Positions 8,211 through 16,164 of a DNA stretch of 64,000 nt are shown in pieces. Both the position numbers and the translations under genes were made by a program. The first letter of the stretch is position 1; each line of letters opens with the position of its first letter. Below the pieces are notes generated by a model, which saw nothing but the letters and a program-made list of their open reading frames with translations, was not told the origin of the DNA and made no database searches. The DNA comes from Parvibaculum sp. (GTDB lineage Bacteria; Pseudomonadota; Alphaproteobacteria; Parvibaculales; Parvibaculaceae): contig JAUSMV010000030.1 in the NCBI GenBank assembly GCA_030645235.1, positions 1,178,001 to 1,242,000 of the forward strand, read 5' to 3'.

Positions 8211-8732
8211 GCGAGGATCGAAGTTGGTGAAGCACTAACTACCATCCAATTCGATGCGTCTTCACTACGCGAAGATTCAGCGTCATCAGACGACGAGATG
8301 CTCGACCGCCTCACGCTGATCACAATGGACAACGAGTCCCTCAATCTCGGCGATGACATTCTACAGCTAACAATCGAAGGCGTACTCGCCCGAAACGGCG
8401 GAGACAAATCAATCGCTGGCTGGGATACCAACAACTGGATAGCACCATGGCGCAAGATCGATCCAGGCCTCGTCAAGGCTCTCGCCCGTGCACATCTCTG
8501 GCGCGATATGATCGAGAATGGGCAAGTCACAACAATTGATGAGCTCGCACGGACTGCAGGCACCGAGCGAACCCATCTCGCCCGGATGCTCCGTCTCGCG
8601 TTCCTCGCGCCTGATATTCAGCAGGCGATCCTCACCGGGCGTCAGCCCCAGAGCTTACGTCTTCGAGCTCTGCTTGAGACCGAGTTGCCCGCCACCTGGT
8701 CGGGCCAGCGCCAGGTTCTCGGCTTTGCCTGA
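8211..8732 (+). pseudogene. C-terminal remnant of a large alphaproteobacterial serine recombinase
   Basis: The frame carries the end of the long serine recombinases common in Alphaproteobacteria: a stretch RIEVGEALTTIQFD, then DPGLVKALARAHLWRDMIEN, a helix-turn-helix-like TIDELARTAGTERTHLARML, and the closing LAPDIQQAILTGRQPQSLRL. In the full protein this follows the resolvase catalytic domain, the recombinase domain and the zinc ribbon, none of which is present. The frame upstream of about 8211 loses similarity, and a different minus-strand scrap begins near 8205. An ATG at 8298 could still make a 144-residue protein. It lies about 200 bases from the 3' end of tRNA-Arg, consistent with a decayed integration module. 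Confidence 0.65.
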
Positions 8733-8939
8733 GTCATCTCCAAACTCGAAAACGGATGATCCGCTAAAAGTGTGGGTCAATCTTCTCACGCCGGAGCAAG
8801 GGGCCTGAAGAGGCCAGATCAGGCGCCGGCGCGAGAGCGTTTTTGTCTCCGAAGACCCACACTTATTCGACGCAAGCGCCCGTTATCACGGGACTATTCC
8901 GGATGCGGCGTCACACAGAGCAAAGTTGGAATGGATGAT
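8733..8939. other. gap between recombinase remnant and tRNA-Arg
   Basis: No gene seen. It holds a pair of 11-base inverted sequences, AAGTGTGGGTC (8768-8778) and GACCCACACTT (8854-8864), 75 bases apart. They may be remains of a mobile element or a large stem. Together with 8062-8210 this looks like island-edge debris. Confidence 0.5.
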
Positions 8940-9016
8940 TGGTGCACCGAGAAGGATTCGAACCTCCGACCCTCAGATTCGTAGTCTGATGCTCTATCCA
9001 GCTGAGCTACCGGTGC
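8940..9016 (-). tRNA. tRNA-Arg (anticodon ACG)
   Basis: Read on the minus strand, the gene starts GCACCGGTAGCTCAGC and ends with an encoded CCA (8940-8942). The acceptor stem pairs GCACCGG with TCGGTGC (one G-U). The D-arm GCTCAGCTGGATAGAGC is present. The anticodon stem TCAGA/TCTGA encloses the loop CTACGAA, giving anticodon ACG. The T-arm contains GGTTCGAATCC. The length is 77 bases with CCA. The 3' end points left, towards the catabolic region, so this is the likely attachment site of an island. Confidence 0.97.
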
Positions 9017-9121
9017 AGACCCAAAACAGGTACGACCGGAGCCGCTGTCGTTTGGGTGCGCTCTTATTAAAGGGAAGAGCGGAGGAAGGCAAGGCCTGTT
9101 GCAGATTGTTTCACTGCTTCC

Positions 9122-10162
9122 TCACGCTTTCCGGTACGCCTTGTAACCGACTGTATCGCCTAGAGTTTCTGCCTCGTAAACACCGCGAGCGACCGCTCGG
9201 GCAACGCAATCTGCGGCAATCGCGCCCAAGCGCAATATTTGGCGGGCGCGCGCCTCGCTCCCCAATGGCTTTCGCGCGGTTGCCAGTACAAACAAAACAT
9301 CGCCATCAAAAGGCGTGTGGATAGGCCGGATCGCACGAGCGAGGCCGTCCTGCGCCATGATAGCGACACGGCGGGCCTCAGATGGCGTGAGGTCGGCATT
9401 GACCGCAATACAGCCAATGGTCGTGTTACCACCCGCAAGTGCGGCCGCCTCGCCTTTGGTACCAATAAAGGGATCAAGCCCTACCGCATGGCGCATGTCG
9501 GCAGGCAGACCATAGCCGCCGAACTCACCCTCCATCTCATAAGGAGCGGCCCAAAACGCATGGCTGTCCGGTACAAGAACAGAGCCGTAAGGATTGACCG
9601 CGATGAGCGCCCCCACCTGCAAGCCGCCATCGGCGATGGCAGAGGCCGAACCTAAGCCGCCCTTGATCTGACCCGCCCGTGCGCCAAAGCCCGCGCCAGA
9701 ATTGCCAAGCGCAAAATCTTTTGCAGCAGCGGCGCAAGCCATTCGGCCGATCGCATTATAGGGCGGCTCTTCACCCCATTCCTTGTCGCCGCCATTGCTG
9801 AGATCAAACAGGATCGCCGCAGGGACAACAGGCGCGACTTTGGAGGCTGTGCCCATACCATAGCCGCGACCGCGCGCGCCGAGCCAGGCGGTGGCACCGG
9901 ACGCAGCGTCCAGTCCATAAACCGAACCGCCCGACAAAACGATGGCATCGACCGCATCGACGAGGCAGGTTGCATCGAGCGCATCGGTTTCGCGCGTACC
10001 CGGCGCACCGCCACGCACGTCAACGGCGGCAATCGCGCGCTCATCCGGCAAAATAACACTCACGCCTGAGCGCAAATCCGCATCATGGGCATTGCCGACC
10101 GCAATTCCGTCCACATCTGTGATGAGATTGCGGGGCCCCTTGCAGATACTGGCGATGGTCAT
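9122..10162 (-). CDS. P1 family (DmpA-type) peptidase
   Basis: Self-processing N-terminal-nucleophile aminopeptidase family (DmpA/L-aminopeptidase D-esterase fold). It shows the family blocks GIAVGNAHD, VDVRGGAPGTRETD, SGGSVYGLDAASG, GNSGAGFGA and, at residues 245-250, GNTTIG. Cleavage before Thr247 would generate the catalytic N-terminus. At 346 residues it is a normal length for the shorter P1 members. There is no signal peptide. It is divergent from a gamma-glutamyltransferase gene with 38 bases between them, suggesting a shared promoter region and a joint role in peptide or glutathione breakdown (inference). Confidence 0.85.
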   Translation of the reverse strand: MTIASICKGPRNLITDVDGIAVGNAHDADLRSGVSVILPDERAIAAVDVRGGAPGTRETDALDATCLVDAVDAIVLSGGSVYGLDAASGATAWLGARGRGYGMGTASKVAPVVPAAILFDLSNGGDKEWGEEPPYNAIGRMACAAAAKDFALGNSGAGFGARAGQIKGGLGSASAIADGGLQVGALIAVNPYGSVLVPDSHAFWAAPYEMEGEFGGYGLPADMRHAVGLDPFIGTKGEAAALAGGNTTIGCIAVNADLTPSEARRVAIMAQDGLARAIRPIHTPFDGDVLFVLATARKPLGSEARARQILRLGAIAADCVARAVARGVYEAETLGDTVGYKAYRKA

Positions 10163-10200
10163 AAGCTACACTCTTGAATTGAAAAAGGATTTGGACCGCA

Positions 10201-11943
10201 ATGGATTTCAGCATACCGATGAAGCGCATTGTGCCACTCGCCGTGGCGACCGTCATTGTTGTTGTCGCCACAGTCTGGTTCATGTTTGGCCGGGACAGAC
10301 CCACACAATACATGGTCGCTGCCGCAAATCCTTATGCGTCTGGGGCGGGCGCCGCGATTCTTGCCAAAGGCGGCAGCGCGGTAGATGCGGCCATTGCGGT
10401 ACAGGCTGTGCTGACGCTCGTTGAACCTGAATCATCAGGATTGGCCGGCGGCGCTTTCATGCTTCATTGGGCGTCGGCGAGCGAAAAGCTTGATGCTTAT
10501 GACGGGCGTGAGACGGCTCCCGCGGGCGCGACGCAGGACATGTTCCTTGATGACGGCAAAGCACCACTCGGCATTGTTCCGGCGATCTTAAGCGGTCGCT
10601 CGGTCGGCTCACCCGGCGCTGTCGCCATGCTTGCAATGGCGCATAAGGAACACGGTAAGCTTCCATGGGCCGATCTCTTTCAGCCTGCGATTGAATTGTC
10701 TGAAAATGGATTTGTCGTCTCGCAGAAACTTGCCGCCGCCGTCGCGCGCGATCCCGCACTCGCCATGATGCCTGCGTCACAGGATTATTTTTTCACCAAG
10801 GATACGAGTGGCAAACGCATACCCGTTGCCGCCGGATCAGTTTTGAAAAATCCGCTGCTGGCCGAAACACTCAAGGTGATTGCCGCTGAAGGGATTGACG
10901 GATTTTACAAAGGAGCAGTCGCACAATCGATTGTGGATGCCGTTCACGCTGCACCGTCGCGACCCGGCACGCTCTCGATGAGCGATCTTGCCAAATACGA
11001 AGCCAAACACCGCGAGCCGCTCTGCCGTCCTTATCGCGTCTATGTTGTCTGCACCATGCCGCCGCCAACGTCAGGCGGCATCGCGACGCTGCAGGTGCTC
11101 GGCATTCTTTCGCATTTTTATATGGATCAGATCGAGCCGATGTCGCTCACCGCCGTTCACTTCATCGCTGAGGCTGAAAAACTCGCCTATGCCGACCGCG
11201 GCAAATTTTTGGGCGACCCTGATTTTGTGCATGTGCCGGTCGAAGCCCTGCTTGACAAAGACTATCTCGCCGGTCGCGCCGCCCTCATTGACCCCAGCGC
11301 ATCAATCGGCAAAGCCGAACCGGGCAAACTCAATGACAAGGCGGCGGACAATCAGGGCACAAATGTATCAGTCGCTTTTCCCTCCACATCGCATTTCTCG
11401 ATTGTCGATGCGGACGGCGATGTCGTCTCCATGACCACATCAGTTGAAGCGCCCTTTGGCAGCCACCTGATGGCCGGCGGCATGATTCTAAATAATCAGC
11501 TTACTGATTTTTCTTTTGTACCGACGGAAGACGGCAGGCCCGTCGCCAATGCGGTTGCGCCGAACAAACGTCCGATGTCAGCGATGGATCCCGTTATTGT
11601 GTTTAACAAAACGGGTGACTTCTATGCGGCGCTGGGATCACCCGGCGGCAGCCGCATCATCGGCTATGTGACGCAATCGCTCGTCGCCGTGCTTGACTGG
11701 AAGATGTCCATGCAAGAGGCCTTCGATCAGCCGCGCTTTCTTGACCGCAACGGTCCGCTCGAAATCGAGGAAGGCACATCGCTTGAAAAACTGACGCGGG
11801 ACCTCACGCAACTCGGTCACGAGGTGAAACCCACCAAAATCAACAGCGGCTTACACGGCATCCGCGTAACACCGGAAGGTCTCGACGGCGGTGCCGATCC
11901 GCGCCGCGAAGGCAAAGTGATTTCGGGGTTCGTCGAACGCTAG
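10201..11943 (+). CDS. ggt: gamma-glutamyltransferase
   Basis: Transfers or hydrolyses gamma-glutamyl groups of glutathione and related compounds, in the periplasm. An N-terminal hydrophobic helix (about residues 9-29) acts as signal or anchor. Family blocks are MVAAANPYASGAGAAIL, GRETAP, the loop TMPPPTSGGI (285-294), the autoprocessing nucleophile Thr396 in STSHFSIVDADG, and LGSPGGSRII near the end. At 580 residues it is the usual precursor length; cleavage before Thr396 would give the large and small subunits. Its stop overlaps the convergent glucokinase stop by 4 bases. Confidence 0.92.
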   Translation: MDFSIPMKRIVPLAVATVIVVVATVWFMFGRDRPTQYMVAAANPYASGAGAAILAKGGSAVDAAIAVQAVLTLVEPESSGLAGGAFMLHWASASEKLDAYDGRETAPAGATQDMFLDDGKAPLGIVPAILSGRSVGSPGAVAMLAMAHKEHGKLPWADLFQPAIELSENGFVVSQKLAAAVARDPALAMMPASQDYFFTKDTSGKRIPVAAGSVLKNPLLAETLKVIAAEGIDGFYKGAVAQSIVDAVHAAPSRPGTLSMSDLAKYEAKHREPLCRPYRVYVVCTMPPPTSGGIATLQVLGILSHFYMDQIEPMSLTAVHFIAEAEKLAYADRGKFLGDPDFVHVPVEALLDKDYLAGRAALIDPSASIGKAEPGKLNDKAADNQGTNVSVAFPSTSHFSIVDADGDVVSMTTSVEAPFGSHLMAGGMILNNQLTDFSFVPTEDGRPVANAVAPNKRPMSAMDPVIVFNKTGDFYAALGSPGGSRIIGYVTQSLVAVLDWKMSMQEAFDQPRFLDRNGPLEIEEGTSLEKLTRDLTQLGHEVKPTKINSGLHGIRVTPEGLDGGADPRREGKVISGFVER

Positions 11944-12947
11944 GAGCGGCTCTCCATCGCCGCGTGAGCCAATCCCAACAGCGCAGGATCGGGCCGTGTA
12001 ATAACGCGGATCGGGATTTGCGCGAGCCAATTGCGCAAGCGGCCTTTGTTGAGGAAATGGTGCTGAAAAAGACTCGTGTCGAAAAGTTGTGTTTCCGAGA
12101 CCTTATCAGCGGCGAGCCAGCCCGGCACAATGCCGCCGCCGATATAAATGCCGCCGCGGGCGCCGAGTGTGAGGGCGAGATTGCCCGCCGTCGCCCCAAG
12201 CCAACCGCAAAAGAGTGAAACGGCTTCTGATGCCAGCGGCGACTTTCCGTCCCGCGCCCGTGTTGCAATGTCGAAGGCACTGGGCGGCGTGTCCACACGC
12301 TGACCCGCGAGCGCGTTGAGCGCCATGTAGAGCGAGACGAGACCCGGTCCGGACAAGACACGTTCAATGGAGACACGACCATAGGCTTTCATCAATTGCT
12401 CGACGACCGCCAACTCGCGCGGGGTGGTGGCCGTGATATCCACATGACCGCCCTCGCCCGGTATCGCCACGTAAGCGCCATCGCCCGTCGGCATCAATGC
12501 GCCGACGCCGAGACCTGTGCCCGGACCAACAATGGCGATAGCAGCGGCAGGGTCTGCGGCGGCGCCGCCAAAATCAAACAAGTCATGCGATGTGAGATGC
12601 GGGACGGCAAGGGCCAGCGCGGCAAAGTCATTCATCAGAACAGGATGTGCAACGCCGGTGGCGCGCGCGAGCGAGGCAACCGATACATCCCACGGGCAGT
12701 TCGTCATGGCGATGGCGGCACTGTCACTTGCACCTGTGACCGGACCTGCCGCGCAAATAGCGACCGCGTTGAGCACAGGGTTCCCGTTTTCATTGAGATA
12801 GGTGGCAAGCGCCGCATCAAGGCTTTGATGATGAGCCGTCAGCAAAACGGACGGCGCGCCGATGCGCAGTGTAACGCCCGTGACCTCCGCCAATGCAAAA
12901 CGGGCATGTGTGCCACCAATATCAGCCACAAGAATTTGTTCGCCCAT
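11940..12947 (-). CDS. glk: glucokinase (Glk type)
   Basis: ATP-dependent phosphorylation of glucose, cytoplasmic. It shows the phosphate-binding loop VADIGGTHARFAL near the start, the sugar-binding MNDFAALALAVP, VGPGTGLGVGAL, PGEGGHVDI, and the second phosphate motif GGIYIGGGI. With the start at 12947 the protein has 335 residues, normal for bacterial Glk. The frame continues upstream into the previous gene, but that extension has no similarity. Only 4 bases separate it from the stop of the upstream flavoprotein gene, so they share a transcript. With pgi elsewhere in the window this supports glucose catabolism. Confidence 0.93.
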   Translation of the reverse strand: MGEQILVADIGGTHARFALAEVTGVTLRIGAPSVLLTAHHQSLDAALATYLNENGNPVLNAVAICAAGPVTGASDSAAIAMTNCPWDVSVASLARATGVAHPVLMNDFAALALAVPHLTSHDLFDFGGAAADPAAAIAIVGPGTGLGVGALMPTGDGAYVAIPGEGGHVDITATTPRELAVVEQLMKAYGRVSIERVLSGPGLVSLYMALNALAGQRVDTPPSAFDIATRARDGKSPLASEAVSLFCGWLGATAGNLALTLGARGGIYIGGGIVPGWLAADKVSETQLFDTSLFQHHFLNKGRLRNWLAQIPIRVITRPDPALLGLAHAAMESRS

Positions 12948-12951
12948 AACG

Positions 12952-14367
12952 TCAACCAAAAAACCGCAAGAAACGAACAAGCGCGCGGGTCCGCGGGCTG
13001 AATAATGTGGGTGTATAATAGGAGCTTGCAACGCGCTTGGAGACTTCTGACAAAGTCGGATAAGGCACGACCACACCAGCCATTGCACTCAGGCGGATGC
13101 CGCGCGATTTAGCGAGAACCCAAGGCAAAATCAACTCGCCCGCTTCCGGGCCAACAATGGTGCAACCGAGAATGCGGCTATGCATGTCGGTGATGATTTT
13201 GATGTGGCCTTCAGTGCGGCGCGTTGCCTGCGCGCGATCATTCTCGCCAAACTGCCAGCGCAAGACATTGATTTTCTTGTAGCGTGAGCGGGCTTCCGTT
13301 TCCGTCTCGCCCACATGTGCGATTTCGGGGTCTGTGTAAGTGACCCACGGAATGGTGCCGTAATCGGCCTTGGCCGGAATACGAAAAAGCGCGCTGCGGA
13401 TGATGAGACCCGCGTGATAATTGGCAACATGGGTGAATTGCAGTGCGCCCGCCACATCGCCGATAGCGTAGACGCGCCTGTTAGTTGTCCGCAGGCCATC
13501 ATCCACTTTTATGCCGCGCGATGTATAGGCCACATTGGCAGATTCAAGGTTCAGACCCTCGACATTGGCGACACGACCGGCGGCGACAAGAATATGCGAA
13601 CCCTGGATCGTGCGACCGCTTTCGAGCGTGAGTATGAGATTGCCCGCTTCACCCGACACCGAGATGATGCGCGTGCGCTCCAGAATTTCGATGCCTTCAC
13701 GCGTCAACTGATCGATCACGATACGGGTCAGTTCAGGATCATCTTTCGACAACGCGTCTGCCGCTTCGATCACCGTGACGCGTGCACCGAGACGATGGTG
13801 CGCCTGTGCCATTTCCATGCCGATGGGACCACCGCCGATAATGATGAGATGTTCAGGGCAGACCGTCAGATCAAAGAGGGTTTCATTGGTGAGGTAAGGC
13901 ACATCGGCAAGGCCCGCAATGGGCGGCAGGCTCGCGCGTGAGCCTGTGGCAATGACAAAGCGGCGCGCGCGTATTTCGGTGTTGCCGACCTGCACGGTAC
14001 GACGGTCCTTGAAACGTGCGGTCCCTTTGATGACATTGACACCAAGCCCTTCAAAGCGCGCGACGCTGTCATTGGGCGCAATCGCATCAATGACGCCGCG
14101 CACATGGGCATTCACTTTGGCAAAATTAACTTTCGGCTTAACCGGGGCGATGCCGAAACGCGCACCATCAACCATATCGAAAGCATGCTTGGCGGCGGCT
14201 ATCAGCGCCTTCGATGGCACACAGCCCGTGTTGAGACAATCGCCGCCCATTTCACCACGCTCAATGAGTACGGTGCGCGACCCCAATTGCGCGGCACCGG
14301 CTGCCACCGACAAGCCGCCGGAGCCTGCGCCAATGACGCAGATATCCGCTTTGATTTTCTTGACCAT
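12952..14367 (-). CDS. pyridine nucleotide-disulfide oxidoreductase, mercuric-reductase-like
   Basis: FAD flavoprotein of the dihydrolipoamide dehydrogenase/MerA group. The FAD-binding GAGSGGLS (13-20), redox-active Cys44 and Cys49 in GGDCLNTGCVPSK, the NAD-binding GGGPIGMEMAQ, and the second FAD motif YAIGDVAG are visible. The dimer-interface end reads VPYPTLSEVSKR, so the His of the HPT motif of lipoamide dehydrogenase is replaced by Tyr, as in MerA-like proteins. The MerA metal-binding vicinal C-terminal cysteines are absent. The gene follows a TVP38-family membrane protein by 29 bases; the two families are often adjacent. The substrate is unknown; it is not a housekeeping Lpd. Confidence 0.85.
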   Translation of the reverse strand: MVKKIKADICVIGAGSGGLSVAAGAAQLGSRTVLIERGEMGGDCLNTGCVPSKALIAAAKHAFDMVDGARFGIAPVKPKVNFAKVNAHVRGVIDAIAPNDSVARFEGLGVNVIKGTARFKDRRTVQVGNTEIRARRFVIATGSRASLPPIAGLADVPYLTNETLFDLTVCPEHLIIIGGGPIGMEMAQAHHRLGARVTVIEAADALSKDDPELTRIVIDQLTREGIEILERTRIISVSGEAGNLILTLESGRTIQGSHILVAAGRVANVEGLNLESANVAYTSRGIKVDDGLRTTNRRVYAIGDVAGALQFTHVANYHAGLIIRSALFRIPAKADYGTIPWVTYTDPEIAHVGETETEARSRYKKINVLRWQFGENDRAQATRRTEGHIKIITDMHSRILGCTIVGPEAGELILPWVLAKSRGIRLSAMAGVVVPYPTLSEVSKRVASSYYTPTLFSPRTRALVRFLRFFG

Positions 14368-14396
14368 GAGAGTTCCGATATTTTCTGGGACGCGCT

Positions 14397-15125
14397 TTAC
14401 GGTGCGCGACGGAAACGACGATAGAGAATGGGCAGAAGCGAGAGCGCGGCAAGCGCGAGCAGCGGCCCGATCACTTGCGGTTGGCGCAACAAGCCAAGAT
14501 CAGGCGTGCCGCCCGCATCAAAGATCGCGCCGAGACCATTGCCGAGGCTCGCAAAAACAAAAGTGCCGGGAATGATGCCGAGGAATGTCGCGGTGACGAA
14601 TGTCCTGAGCGACACACCCAAAAAGGCTGGGGCCAGATTGACGAGCCAGAAGGGAAAGGCCGGCACGAGGCGAAGAAACAAGAGGTAACTGAAAGCGTTT
14701 TTCTTGAACCCTTCTTCCATGCGCGCGATGGCGCCGCCCGCTTTAGAACGCAAGAGATCGGCAAGCGCCGTGCGCGCTGCGATAAAGAGAATGGACGCCC
14801 CGATTGTCGCGCCGATGACAGTTGCCGCCCCGCCGAGCCATGTGCCGAAGAGGAAACCGCCGGTCAGAGTGGCGACAAGCGCACCCGGCAGAGAGAAGGC
14901 TGCCATCAGCGCATAGGCGGCGATGTAGATGAGGATGGCAAGGATCAGATTGGCCGCGACCCATTGGCTCAGGTCCGTTCTGTTATCGCGCAAAGTATCA
15001 AGGGTCACAAAGCGCTGAAGATCGAACACGAAGAACAGGACAAAGCCGAGCGCAAGAACAGCAAGAGGCCAGAATCGCGCCGCTCCGCCCGTCGGCTTTG
15101 CGTCCGCATCTTGTGTTTCGCTCAT
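14397..15125 (-). CDS. TVP38/TMEM64 family membrane protein
   Basis: Inner-membrane protein of the VTT/DedA-like superfamily, 242 residues. Hydrophobic segments lie near 18-38, 54-76, 80-100 and 180-215, with the conserved LPGALVATLTGGFLFGTWLG stretch and the FLLRLVPAFPFWLVNLAPAF type block (here written FLRLVPAFPFWLVNL). Related proteins have lipid-scrambling or transport roles; the exact role here is unknown. It is the first gene of a minus-strand set with the MerA-like flavoprotein and glucokinase. A LexA-type box lies 110 bases upstream. Confidence 0.85.
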   Translation of the reverse strand: MSETQDADAKPTGGAARFWPLAVLALGFVLFFVFDLQRFVTLDTLRDNRTDLSQWVAANLILAILIYIAAYALMAAFSLPGALVATLTGGFLFGTWLGGAATVIGATIGASILFIAARTALADLLRSKAGGAIARMEEGFKKNAFSYLLFLRLVPAFPFWLVNLAPAFLGVSLRTFVTATFLGIIPGTFVFASLGNGLGAIFDAGGTPDLGLLRQPQVIGPLLALAALSLLPILYRRFRRAP

Positions 15126-15234
15126 AATGTCCCCCGTTTGCCCGCTGGGCCTTATTGCTTAAGCCGCCGTCCCCATGTCTTTGCGGGCTAAAGTCTCCTA
15201 AATGCATACGGCGGCATAGAGGAAAAGATCACCA

Positions 15235-15249
15235 GAACAAAATAGGAAC
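15235..15249 (-). promoter_or_regulatory. candidate LexA (SOS) box, GTTC-N7-GTTC
   Basis: On the minus strand the sequence is GTTCCTATTTTGTTC, an exact GTTC-N7-GTTC direct repeat with the T-rich centre seen in alphaproteobacterial SOS boxes. It lies in the 389-base gap between the TVP38 gene (minus) and rpmH (plus), 110 bases upstream of the former. No other gene is seen in the gap. One exact match could arise by chance. Confidence 0.5.
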
Positions 15250-15357
15250 ATACGTCCGCTATCTGCTGCTTTCCCATTGTTTTTGAGATTACGCCAAAAA
15301 TGCCGCAAAAAGGCATAGAGAATAGGTTTGGCGGCCCTCTGACACGTGCCTGCCGCA

Positions 15358-15387
15358 TTGACTTCAAGGCGTTTAATCGACTATACA
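15358..15387 (+). promoter_or_regulatory. promoter of the rpmH-rnpA-yidC operon
   Basis: TTGACT (15358-15363), 18 bases, then TATACA (15382-15387). Both boxes are near consensus. Transcription would begin near 15394, leaving a leader of about 120 bases before the rpmH start. Confidence 0.65.
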
Positions 15388-15514
15388 CCCCGCCAGACAG
15401 CCGTCAGGTCATCGCCCGACGGCTCTTATATTCTTGGACCTATTAGTTTTTAGACCCTTGTGAGCCGCGCCCCTTCGGGTTGCCGTTCGGGTCTATTTCG
15501 GCGGAGACAGAGAC

Positions 15515-15649
15515 GTGAAACGGACCTACCAACCGAGCAAGCTCGTCCGCAAGCATCGCCACGGCTTCCGTGCGCGCATGGCAACTGTCGGTGGCCGCAA
15601 GGTTCTCGCCGCTCGCCGCGCCCGTGGCCGTAAGAAGCTTTCGGCCTGA
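15515..15649 (+). CDS. rpmH: 50S ribosomal protein L34
   Basis: A 44-residue basic protein that starts at GTG and is easy to overlook. The translation begins [19 protein letters not shown], continues with [19 protein letters not shown] and ends RKKLSA, which is the L34 family throughout its length. GGAG lies 8 bases before the GTG. It is followed by rnpA and yidC, the conserved bacterial order. No dnaA gene or DnaA-box cluster is visible beside it. Confidence 0.97.
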   Translation: MKRTYQPSKLVRKHRHGFRARMATVGGRKVLAARRARGRKKLSA

Positions 15650-15760
15650 TCCCAACTGGCGGCCTGCGGGCTGCCTAATTGCGGGAGTGAACGATAGTGG
15701 CGGCTTTTCTGATCGCCCCGCTCGTGCTCTCTCCGGCGGGCCTCACCACATGAAACCGGG

Positions 15761-16159
15761 ATGCGCCTTATGACCCGGCCCCCCGAACTTCAACGCTTAC
15801 AAAAGCGCTCCGAGTTTCTTGCTGCCGCGAAGGCCGAGAAATCCGCGCTGGGCGGACTTGTGCTGCAAGCCCGCGCCCGTGGTGATGATGCCGCACCGCG
15901 TGCAGGCTTCACTGTCACAAAGAAAGTCGGCAATGCGGTCATTCGCAATCGCGCCCGCCGCAGGCTCAAAGAAGCCGCACGTGAAATCCTTCCCCTTCTT
16001 GGCAAAGCCGGTTACGACTACGTACTTGTCGGACGACAATCGACGTTGACGCGGGCCTGGCCCGACCTTCTCGCCGATTTGCGGCTCGCGCTTGCCAAGA
16101 TTCATCGCAATGCAACTGCATCCTTTGGCCCGCCAGATCATGCAGACAAGAAAGACTAA
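15761..16159 (+). CDS. rnpA: ribonuclease P protein component
   Basis: Protein subunit of RNase P, which matures tRNA 5' ends. Small and basic, with FTVTKKVGNAVIRNRARRRL, the conserved RNR signature that binds the RNA subunit, at about residues 48-67. It has 132 residues from the ATG at 15761; an in-frame ATG at 15770 (MTRPP) is equally possible. It lies 111 bases after rpmH and 5 bases before yidC, in one operon. Confidence 0.95.
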   Translation: MRLMTRPPELQRLQKRSEFLAAAKAEKSALGGLVLQARARGDDAAPRAGFTVTKKVGNAVIRNRARRRLKEAAREILPLLGKAGYDYVLVGRQSTLTRAWPDLLADLRLALAKIHRNATASFGPPDHADKKD

Positions 16160-16164
16160 AGTTC

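Noticed and set aside
8768-8864. 11-base inverted pair as insertion-sequence ends
   Set aside because: No transposase frame lies between them and there is no target duplication visible; kept only as debris.
9055-9085. Hairpin with CGCTCTT/AAGAGCG arms as terminator of the P1 peptidase gene
   Set aside because: It lacks a T-run in the needed direction; could still be a weak stop signal.
15188-15388. 66-residue minus-strand open frame
   Set aside because: It overlaps the rpmH promoter and LexA box and shows no protein family features.
15126-15514. Possible replication origin next to rpmH
   Set aside because: No DnaA boxes or dnaA gene were seen, and rpmH-rnpA-yidC is often away from oriC in Alphaproteobacteria.
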